Virus record (IMG/VR): IMGVR_UViG_3300006920_000166
Span: 1-29,178 of that record
Source of the DNA: a virus
Strand: one strand, 5' to 3'
DNA length: 29,178 nt
The notes beneath the pieces are model-generated. The model saw nothing but the letters and a program-made list of their open reading frames with translations. It was not told the origin of the DNA and did not search any database. Positions within the stretch are counted from its first letter, which is position 1. Each line of letters starts with the position of its first letter. Position numbers and translations under genes: made by a program. Positions 23,617 to 28,759 of the stretch are shown here, piece by piece.

Positions 23617-24375
23617 ATGGCTAAGGTCCTATTCTACGATATAGAAACTGCACCTAACCTCGCATACGTGTGGGGGCAGTATGAACAGAACGTGGTGCAG
23701 CAATACCGGGAGTGGTACATCATGTGCTTCTCCTACAAGTGGGAAGGGCAGAAAGCAGCTAAAGTAATTGCCCTCCCTGACTTTGACTTGTATACGGAAG
23801 ACCCAGAGGACGATCGGGAAGTTGTGCAAGCCTTATGGGATTTGTTTGACGAAGCTGATGTTGTGGTAGCTCACAACGGCGACAAGTTCGACATGAAGAA
23901 AGCTAACGCCCGGTTCATTGTGCATGACATGGGGCCACCTACGCCGGTGCATCAGATAGATACGTTGAAGGCTTCTAAACGGTACTTCAGGTTCAACAGC
24001 AACAAGCTTGACAACTTGGGTACGCATCTGAGTTTGGGCAACAAAGTAACAACTGGCGGGTTTCCTTTGTGGGAGGGGTGCATGAATGGTGATGAGAAGG
24101 CGTGGAACACGATGAAGAAGTACGCTCGCCAGGACGTTGACTTACTTGCAGATCTTTATTACAGGTTGCGTCCGTGGATGACAACTCATCCGAATCTTGC
24201 GTTGTTTGATGGTCGCCCTGATTCTTGTCCGACTTGTGGTCATGCTGATTTGATGCGTCGGGGGTATCGGTCTACGAAGGTTGCTCAGTACGCCCAGTTT
24301 CAATGCAAGAAATGTAAGGCGTATTGTCGTAAGCGTGTGAAGTCTGACGCTACGTCCCCTAACCTAGTGCCATGA
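23617..24375 (+). CDS. DnaQ/RNase H-like 3'-5' exonuclease with C-terminal zinc ribbon
   Basis: The product is 252 aa. VLFYDIETAPNLAYVWG gives the first acidic motif (Asp8, Glu10). VVVAHNGDKFDMKKANARF gives the second (Asp89 or Asp92). YARQDVDLLADLYYRLRPW gives the third (Asp173 or Asp175), so all metal ligands of the DEDD nuclease superfamily are present. Residues 204-235 form a zinc ribbon (CPTCGHADLMRRGYRS, then CKKC), probably for nucleic-acid binding. It degrades DNA or RNA from the 3' end or acts as an RNase H-like nuclease; the substrate is not shown. The gene lies at the end of the structural operon on the plus strand, away from the recombination genes, and overlaps the next gene by 4 bases. 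Confidence 0.75.
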   Translation: MAKVLFYDIETAPNLAYVWGQYEQNVVQQYREWYIMCFSYKWEGQKAAKVIALPDFDLYTEDPEDDREVVQALWDLFDEADVVVAHNGDKFDMKKANARFIVHDMGPPTPVHQIDTLKASKRYFRFNSNKLDNLGTHLSLGNKVTTGGFPLWEGCMNGDEKAWNTMKKYARQDVDLLADLYYRLRPWMTTHPNLALFDGRPDSCPTCGHADLMRRGYRSTKVAQYAQFQCKKCKAYCRKRVKSDATSPNLVP

Positions 24376-25145
24376 GAGTATTTTCATTCGGGGGTGGAGT
24401 TCAATCTACTGCTGCTTTGGTGCTTGCAGCTCAAGGCAAAATTGATTATAAAACTTTTATTTTTGCTGATACAGGGGACGAACACCCAGAAACGTACGAG
24501 TATTTAGAGAACGTCCATAAACCTTTTGCGACGGAACATGGGTTAGAAATTTTGTGTATAAAAAAAACGTGGAAAGACGGATCACAATATTCAATTCTTG
24601 AGAACATTGACCGGTTGCCATCAGCAATTCCGATACCTGTGTATTTAGATTCTGGGAAACCTTGGCAACGACAATGCACTGTAGATTGGAAAATTCATAC
24701 GATAGCTAAAGAGTTGAAACGTCTTGGTGCTACTAAAGATAACCCGGCTCATGTCGGCATGGGGATTAGCGTAGACGAAATACAAAGAGCTAAACCTAGC
24801 ACTATCCCTCACGAAACATTAGAGTTTCCTTTACTAGACTTGTTGTTACGAAGAGACGATTGTCATCGTATTGTTAAAGAAGCGGGTTTAGAGAAAGCTC
24901 CTCGTTCTGCTTGTTTCTATTGTCCGTACCATTCAACAGAGTATTGGCGAGATTTGCGGGAAGAGCAGCCAGTATTATTTGATAGAGCATTAGAGTTAGA
25001 AGATACTTTAAGCGCACGAACCCAAAAAAGGTTTGGGACTAGTGTGCATCTTTGGCGTAAAGGATCGTTAAGAGATTTAGATGACCAACAGCGTTTTGAT
25101 TTTGATGAACCTGATACTTGCGATTCTGGTCATTGCTTTACATAA
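24372..25145 (+). CDS. PAPS-reductase-like PP-loop protein
   Basis: The product is 257 aa. The N-terminus FSFGGGVQSTAALVLAAQG is the nucleotide-binding PP-loop, and FADTGDEHPETYEYLENV follows as in the phosphoadenosine phosphosulfate reductase/DndC-like superfamily. RQCTVDWKI (Cys102), DDCHRIV (Cys164) and RSACFYCPYHSTEYW (Cys181, Cys184) give four cysteines that could hold an iron-sulfur cluster. Family members activate or transfer sulfur, or adenylate a substrate; in phages their substrate is generally unknown, and DNA or tRNA modification is possible. Codon use is clearly more AT-rich than in the preceding genes, suggesting separate acquisition. It is the last gene before the convergent terminators. 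Confidence 0.72.
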   Translation: MRVFSFGGGVQSTAALVLAAQGKIDYKTFIFADTGDEHPETYEYLENVHKPFATEHGLEILCIKKTWKDGSQYSILENIDRLPSAIPIPVYLDSGKPWQRQCTVDWKIHTIAKELKRLGATKDNPAHVGMGISVDEIQRAKPSTIPHETLEFPLLDLLLRRDDCHRIVKEAGLEKAPRSACFYCPYHSTEYWRDLREEQPVLFDRALELEDTLSARTQKRFGTSVHLWRKGSLRDLDDQQRFDFDEPDTCDSGHCFT

Positions 25146-25162
25146 ATGTGTGGGTAAAAAGG

Positions 25163-25199
25163 TTTCTAGCCCAAGCGGTGTTGGTACCTGAGCTAGAAA
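25163..25199 (-). terminator. Rho-independent-type terminator for the minus-strand operon
   Basis: TTTCTAGC (25163-25170) and GCTAGAAA (25192-25199) form a perfect 8-bp stem with a 21-base loop. Read on the minus strand, the stem is followed after two bases by five T (25156-25160). It therefore suits transcripts arriving from the right, after the stop at 25277. Confidence 0.55.
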
Positions 25200-25205
25200 G
25201 AAATA

Positions 25206-25242
25206 CCCCCAACTAAGAAAAGAAACAAACTTAGCTGAGGGG
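25206..25242. other. Imperfect hairpin between the convergent operons
   Basis: CTAAG (25213-25217) pairs with CTTAG (25230-25234) around an A-rich 12-base loop. After mismatches the stem continues with a C-run against GGGG (25239-25242). It has no clear T-run of its own and lies between the two terminators. It may help insulate the operons. Confidence 0.3.
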
Positions 25243-25278
25243 AGCGCCCAAACCACTACGAAAAGGCGCTACATTTTT
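25243..25278 (+). terminator. Rho-independent-type terminator for the plus-strand late operon
   Basis: AGCGCC (25243-25248) and GGCGCT (25265-25270) form a 6-bp GC-rich stem with a 16-base loop, followed by ACA and five T (25274-25278). It suits plus-strand transcripts that leave the PP-loop gene. The T-run overlaps the stop codon of the minus-strand gene. Confidence 0.55.
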
Positions 25279-25582
25279 ATGATACCATACGAGTAACAGT
25301 TCCGTCACTATTTTCTACCCATTCCACAGTTTTCGGTTGAACTTTCTCTGGCTCAGGAGCCACATACGATACACGTAACTGGTATTCGACTGCGTTAACA
25401 GTGAAAGCTTTACACTTGTTTAAAGCATCTATGATAGCCAGCTCAGAGTACCCGGCTATTAGAGCACGCTTAACGATTGCCTGCACCATTTTCACTGACC
25501 CCATTGGCTTAGGGTGCGCTTGATCCCAATATTGTTTAGTGGTTTCTTCCGCTTCTACGTCAGTGATGAACTTGTCAGTCAC
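25277..25582 (-). CDS. Hypothetical protein, last gene of the minus-strand operon
   Basis: The product is 101 aa. The first two thirds are helical (DVEAEETTKQYWDQAH; SVKMVQAIVKRALIAGYSELAIIDALNKCKAFTV), with a three-helix look that could be a small DNA- or protein-binding module. The end is beta-like and polar (VEYQLRVSYV; VEWVENSDGTVTRMVS). It overlaps the WhiB-like gene by 8 bases, so the two are probably translated together. I do not recognise the family. Confidence 0.6.
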   Translation of the reverse strand: MTDKFITDVEAEETTKQYWDQAHPKPMGSVKMVQAIVKRALIAGYSELAIIDALNKCKAFTVNAVEYQLRVSYVAPEPEKVQPKTVEWVENSDGTVTRMVS

Positions 25583-25838
25583 CTTTGCCCAAGATTTTGA
25601 TTGCTGCGGCAGGTCTAAATTCGCATTCTTTCATTACGTTCCCTCTTTCGTAGGCTGAATGGCCGCCCCATGTTAACGACGGCATGTAGAAGTGGTTGAA
25701 CCAGTCGCCTACACAGAGTGCGTACGCTAAGCAGTCTCGTTTAACTGTGCAGTGTTGGTTACAGAACGAAGGTTTGATGTCTCCGGCTGGTATGCCTCGG
25801 CACGCAGCTTTCTGGTACCACCACGGCGTTTCGCTCAT
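25575..25838 (-). CDS. WhiB-like iron-sulfur transcriptional regulator
   Basis: The product is 87 aa. WYQKAACRG (Cys13), SFCNQHCTVKRDCLAYAL (Cys26, Cys30, Cys36) and LTWGGHSAYERGN are the signature elements of WhiB proteins: four cysteines that bind a 4Fe-4S cluster, then the W-G-G turn that contacts the host sigma factor. The family is restricted to actinobacteria and their phages, so this gene identifies the host phylum. The Cys spacing is unusual (C-x3-C where C-x2-C is the rule, and only 12 residues between the first two). In phages such proteins modulate host or phage promoters. It overlaps the methyltransferase stop by 4 bases (ATGA). Confidence 0.85.
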   Translation of the reverse strand: MSETPWWYQKAACRGIPAGDIKPSFCNQHCTVKRDCLAYALCVGDWFNHFYMPSLTWGGHSAYERGNVMKECEFRPAAAIKILGKGD

Positions 25839-26767
25839 TGCGTTAACACTTTGATAGCGTGATGTCCTTGTTGTGGTACGACTCCGTTGCCTAATAGTTT
25901 TAATAGGATGTTACGTTTCATCCCTGAGTTGCATACCCATCCGTGGGGTAGGCCCATCATCCATTCAACGAACCAGGGGTTTAGTTTGCCTTCGTCTACA
26001 GGTTTAGGCGCTGTTCTTCCCAATGTATTTTCCCATCTGGTGATGGCTGATCGGTATTGTCCCCAGGAAGTCTCGCTAACGCATTCTCTAGATTCTGTGG
26101 TTGGTCTAGTGGACGTTCCCAAATGTTCATGTTGCGTGCTTCTCCGTTCTGTGCCCGTGGTGTTGGCAACAGACGAACCTCTATAGACAAACTCTTCCCG
26201 TGACCGTTGCCGTTGTTGTGCTGCTCCCGCTTCTCCATTATCCAATTCTCCCACCACTCCACAGTCTTGTCGTCCCCCATGTCGTTCACTACTGGTGTCG
26301 GTAGCAACACAAAACCATCTAGCTCTTTGATGTGGCGCTCCGACATCGGAAGCTCGGACAATTCCCCAGCGCGAGTCATACCCCATTTCGGTAAGTGTTG
26401 CAACGACGGAGGTTCCTCCGAGAGTAAGGATGCCTGAGACATTCTCCAACACAACTGTTCCGGGTCGAAGAATCCTAATGGCGTCCCCGATATACTCAAA
26501 GATTGCTCGGTCATCTTCTAATCCTTTACGGTACCCGGCTGTACTAAATGGTTGGCACGGGAACCCGGCAGTCACAATGTCTACTTCATCGTAGTCATGC
26601 GGGTTAGTTTTGGTTACGTCTGTGAAAGGTTTAGCTCCGAAATGGGAAGACATTAAATCTATGGCTGGCTTATATATTTCTGAGAACCATGAGGTCTTAG
26701 CACCGTAGAACTGTTCTACTGCGAGGTCTAACCCTCCGTAACCTGAACAGAACGAACCTATCTTCAT
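25835..26767 (-). CDS. Cytosine-C5 DNA methyltransferase
   Basis: The product is 310 aa. Motif I (GSFCSGYGGLDLA, residues 4-16) binds S-adenosylmethionine. Motif IV (AGFPCQPFSTAG, catalytic Cys71), motif VI (LENV, 107-110), motif VIII (QRARW, 147-151) and motif X (GNGVVPQQ, 293-300) are all intact, so it should transfer methyl groups to cytosine C5. Between VIII and X, residues about 155-235 are hydrophilic and low in conserved features, then WGQYRSAITRWENTLGR and NPWFVEWMMGLPHGWV follow, as in actinobacterial phage enzymes. It probably protects phage DNA from host restriction. The start overlaps the nuclease stop (ATGA). Much of the gene also carries a second open frame (25996-26514). Confidence 0.9.
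   Translation of the reverse strand: MKIGSFCSGYGGLDLAVEQFYGAKTSWFSEIYKPAIDLMSSHFGAKPFTDVTKTNPHDYDEVDIVTAGFPCQPFSTAGYRKGLEDDRAIFEYIGDAIRILRPGTVVLENVSGILTLGGTSVVATLTEMGYDSRWGIVRASDVGAPHQRARWFCVATDTSSERHGGRQDCGVVGELDNGEAGAAQQRQRSREEFVYRGSSVANTTGTERRSTQHEHLGTSTRPTTESRECVSETSWGQYRSAITRWENTLGRTAPKPVDEGKLNPWFVEWMMGLPHGWVCNSGMKRNILLKLLGNGVVPQQGHHAIKVLTQ
25996..26514 (-). CDS. Overprinted 172-aa frame inside the methyltransferase gene
   Basis: This ORF lies one base out of phase inside the methyltransferase gene, covering that protein's residues 85-258. It begins with ATG one codon after an in-frame TAG, and AAAGGA lies 7 bases before the ATG. The product has LGFFDPEQLCWRMSQASLL, a KWGMTRAGELSELPM segment, LLPTPVVNDMG (70-80), an NGNGHGKSLSIEVRLLPTP block (to 119), and a GDNTDQPSPDGKIHWEEQ end. 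I recall LLPTP-containing sequences of this kind from actinophage proteins, both free-standing and fused into methyltransferases, but cannot verify that here. Length alone is not proof, since antisense shadow frames of similar length occur in this window. The ribosome-site-like bases also encode the enzyme's KGLEDDR segment. Function unknown. Confidence 0.5.
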   Translation of the reverse strand: MTEQSLSISGTPLGFFDPEQLCWRMSQASLLSEEPPSLQHLPKWGMTRAGELSELPMSERHIKELDGFVLLPTPVVNDMGDDKTVEWWENWIMEKREQHNNGNGHGKSLSIEVRLLPTPRAQNGEARNMNIWERPLDQPQNLENALARLPGDNTDQPSPDGKIHWEEQRLNL

Positions 26768-27099
26768 TGGTCTATTAGCTCAGTCCACAACCACAACGGC
26801 ATCACCACATACGCATCCTTAACGCCCTTGTTACGGCGCTTCACAATCGCAGCGAACCATCTAGACCCAGCGTTACGTCCCTCAGCTTCAGCTTCATCCA
26901 CGAAACCAGCCAAGTTAATTTGCTTATGGTCTTTGAGTTCTAAGCACCACTCAGAAAGGCACCCGTCCCCGATCAGATCTCCCTTGTCTTCAGCACCGGC
27001 CAGTGCTCTTCGTTCTACCCATGCGCCTGTTTCGGCGGATAGGTATCTGACAACGGCTGTCTCGAAGGCGGTGCCCTTCTGCTTGGCACGATTTACCAT
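26764..27099 (-). CDS. PD-(D/E)XK nuclease, Holliday-junction-resolvase-like
   Basis: The product is 111 aa from the ATG at 27099, one base after the previous stop; an upstream in-frame ATG at 27132 would overlap the previous gene by 32 bases and is less likely. KQKGTAFETAVVRYL provides Glu13. RALAGAEDKGDLIG provides Asp41. CLELKDHKQINL provides Glu54-x-Lys56. Together they form the E...D...ExK pattern of the restriction-endonuclease-like fold seen in archaeal-type resolvases and related phage nucleases. A C-terminal RWFAAIVKRRNKGVKDAYVVMPL strand-helix completes the fold. It probably cuts branched DNA in recombination or before packaging. It overlaps the methyltransferase start by 4 bases. 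Confidence 0.72.
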   Translation of the reverse strand: MVNRAKQKGTAFETAVVRYLSAETGAWVERRALAGAEDKGDLIGDGCLSEWCLELKDHKQINLAGFVDEAEAEGRNAGSRWFAAIVKRRNKGVKDAYVVMPLWLWTELIDQ

Positions 27100-27100
27100 C

Positions 27101-27394
27101 TTACTCTTCTTCCTGGTCTTTCCACCAATCAAACCTAAAAGTCACAGTGGTTTCTTCATCGTCCATTTCAAACAGCAGTTCACGTATCGCCGCCTGGATA
27201 ATGTTACTTCGGAAAGCCCACATTGGTAGCGCAGCGACTTCAGGGGGACACCCTGGATGCTTACGCATACTATCCCCGTAAACATCTAGCTCTAAAAGCA
27301 GGTCGCTTGGGATAGCCACCGCTACGAAATCTGTATCGTACGGGACTTCCAAAGCAATTTGCTCGTAGCCATGTGAATTGTTCACAGACTCCAT
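27101..27394 (-). CDS. Hypothetical acidic protein
   Basis: The product is 97 aa. I choose the ATG at 27394, one base after the stop of the small ribbon-helix-helix gene; a longer frame from 27433 would overlap that gene. GYEQIALEVPYDTDFVAVAIPSDLLLELDVYG is beta/alpha, then MWAFRSNIIQAAIRELLFEM is a helix, and the end is a strand with an acidic tail (TVTFRFDWWKDQEEE). No known motif. Its place between recombination genes suggests a helper in DNA metabolism or regulation. Confidence 0.65.
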   Translation of the reverse strand: MESVNNSHGYEQIALEVPYDTDFVAVAIPSDLLLELDVYGDSMRKHPGCPPEVAALPMWAFRSNIIQAAIRELLFEMDDEETTVTFRFDWWKDQEEE

Positions 27395-27395
27395 A

Positions 27396-27554
27396 CTACA
27401 CGTACGCCTCTCTGTAGAGCTTGAGTGCGTCACGGATAATATCGGATTGGCTTTTGTTGTTCATCACAGCAGCCGCCTTAATGTACTCCATCTCATGCTG
27501 ATACAACCGGACGTTTATAGCAACTGATCGTTTATTGTTAGTGTCTATGTACAT
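27396..27554 (-). CDS. Ribbon-helix-helix DNA-binding protein, 52 aa
   Basis: This small gene fills the gap between the SSB gene and the next one. Its ATG shares a base with the SSB stop (TAATG), and its TAG lies one base before the next ATG. The product begins MYIDTNNKRSVAINVRLYQ (beta-strand with Arg, Asn and Ser in alternating positions). It continues EMEYIKAAAVMNNKSQSDIIRDALKLYREAYV (two helices joined by a turn), the typical CopG/Arc layout. Such proteins dimerise and insert the strand into the DNA major groove. It could be a repressor acting on the early operon or on the promoter at 12402-12430. Confidence 0.75.
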   Translation of the reverse strand: MYIDTNNKRSVAINVRLYQHEMEYIKAAAVMNNKSQSDIIRDALKLYREAYV

Positions 27555-27973
27555 TAGAAAGGCTCCTCATCTGTAGCGAACGCAGCCTGAACAGTCTTAA
27601 CTGCTGCTGTGTCTTTCGGTGTAGAAGCAATACCGTCAGGTACTGAAGCTCCCTCGAAACGCATTGACAGTGACACGTCGTCAGCTACTACCGCTAACTT
27701 CGATCTTTTCTGCCCTTCTTTAGTTTCCCATTGAGAGAAATCTAGGCGTCCCGTTACGGTAATCCTTTTGCCTTTAGCGCAGGACTCCGCAATGTTCTCA
27801 CCTAACGTTTCCCAGGCTGAGCAGTCAATGTAATGTGCTTGTTTCTCACCGTCCTTTTTCATCTGGTTCCATGCGATACTGAAATCGCAGATAGCTTTAC
27901 CGCTACTTGTGAACCGTAGTTCGGGGTCTCTTGTAAGATTCCCAGTGAGTGTTACAGTATTTCCGTTAGCCAT
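27554..27973 (-). CDS. ssb: Single-stranded DNA-binding protein
   Basis: The product is 139 aa with an OB-fold. NTVTLTGNLTRDPELRFTSSGKAICDFSIAWN is the classical start. HYIDCSAWETLGENIAESCAKGKRITVTGRLDFSQWETKEGQKRSKLAVVADDVS is the core, including the Trp and basic residues that bind DNA. A short linker ends in the acidic tip DEEPF, which recruits partner enzymes. It covers ssDNA during phage replication and annealing. It overlaps the annealing-protein gene by 8 bases. The length is shorter than typical bacterial SSB because the linker is reduced. Confidence 0.92.
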   Translation of the reverse strand: MANGNTVTLTGNLTRDPELRFTSSGKAICDFSIAWNQMKKDGEKQAHYIDCSAWETLGENIAESCAKGKRITVTGRLDFSQWETKEGQKRSKLAVVADDVSLSMRFEGASVPDGIASTPKDTAAVKTVQAAFATDEEPF

Positions 27974-28367
27974 TGCTTTCTTCTTTCTTTAATAGTGCGT
28001 CATACAGGTAGTAGTTATCTTGCGCCCAGAGATGCAGACCCAAACCTAACCTCATAGCGCAACGCTTGAGTGCGTCGCTGATACCTTCTTTGAGAAGCTC
28101 TCCGCTATCAGACATTGATCGTGTACCGATACCTCCCGCTTCTTCTACGGTCACTTCACGGCCATCAATGGTGCAGGTTAGAGCTACGATTACTCCATCG
28201 ACTTTACCGTCCACATAGATGATGTGTTTTACTTCTATATTGTGTGGACCTACGATGCCTAAAAGGTTTTGTGATACTTCCGAGTGGGAGACGTAATCAA
28301 ACTTGCCTTTTTTGTCAACGTATCGTGGGTGGAATGGTTTAGCTAACTTAGTTAATTGCTCAGACAT
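27966..28367 (-). CDS. Rad52/Sak-like single-strand annealing protein
   Basis: The product is 133 aa. FDYVSHSEVSQNLLGIVGPHN, VDGVIVALTCTIDGREVTVEEAGG and ELLKEGISDALKRCAMRLGLGLHLW make up a beta-beta-alpha fold, with the helix motif (SDALKRC-x-x-LG-x-G-x-x-LW) that is typical of Rad52-like phage annealing proteins. It pairs complementary single strands in recombination-dependent replication, with SSB encoded directly downstream and a RecB/Cas4-like nuclease upstream. The protein is short for the family (often 150-250 aa), so the C-terminal partner-binding tail is minimal. It overlaps both neighbours by 8 bases. Confidence 0.78.
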   Translation of the reverse strand: MSEQLTKLAKPFHPRYVDKKGKFDYVSHSEVSQNLLGIVGPHNIEVKHIIYVDGKVDGVIVALTCTIDGREVTVEEAGGIGTRSMSDSGELLKEGISDALKRCAMRLGLGLHLWAQDNYYLYDALLKKEESNG

Positions 28368-28572
28368 CTATTTCCCTTTCTAATTTGTACGAATAATAAT
28401 TTTGTTTAGGTAACTTCTTTTTATGTATCACATAGCCCAGCTCACGTAACTCACGCAACCTACGCAGCCCTTCGCTACCACCAACAGCCTGGTTACATAA
28501 CGCAGGACCTCCCACCCATTGACCGTTAGCGTTCTGCAAAGCTTTCAATACTTGTGCTTTACGTCCTTTCAT
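28360..28572 (-). CDS. Winged-helix DNA-binding protein, 70 aa
   Basis: The product is 70 aa. AQVLKALQNANGQWVGGPALCNQAVGGSEGLRRLRELRELGYVIHKKKL is a helix-turn-helix with a recognition helix (GSEGLRRLRELRELG) and a wing (YVIHKKKLPKQNYYSYKL), of the kind seen in small MarR/ArsR-sized phage regulators. It starts within the stop of the preceding gene (ATGA overlap) and runs 8 bases into the next. It is probably a transcription regulator of the early operon; a DNA-processing accessory role is possible. Confidence 0.7.
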   Translation of the reverse strand: MKGRKAQVLKALQNANGQWVGGPALCNQAVGGSEGLRRLRELRELGYVIHKKKLPKQNYYSYKLEREIDV

Positions 28573-28757
28573 TCTTCCTCCTCCTGCTTTTCCTCATCCA
28601 AAGTATTAAATAAATCTTCAATGTCATTCAAATAATGATGAATAGCATGGCTACACATATTGTGTTTATAAAGATTCAACTCCTGCGAATATTTTTCCAG
28701 CCTTTTATAATCATTTAAACTGATAGTTGTTGACACTTTCCTAACGGCACTTGACAT
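28569..28757 (-). CDS. Ribbon-helix-helix protein, 62 aa
   Basis: The product is 62 aa from the ATG at 28757, which has GAGG 7 bases upstream; a TTG two codons earlier overlaps the previous stop but lacks spacing to a ribosome site. AVRKVSTTISLNDYKRLEKYSQELNLYKHNMCSHAIHHYLNDI gives one strand (VRKVSTTISL) and two helices, as in CopG/MetJ-like proteins, followed by a Glu-rich tail. It is probably a dimeric DNA binder. It is related in layout, but not in sequence, to the 52-aa protein encoded at 27396-27554. Confidence 0.65.
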   Translation of the reverse strand: MSSAVRKVSTTISLNDYKRLEKYSQELNLYKHNMCSHAIHHYLNDIEDLFNTLDEEKQEEEE

Positions 28758-28759
28758 AA

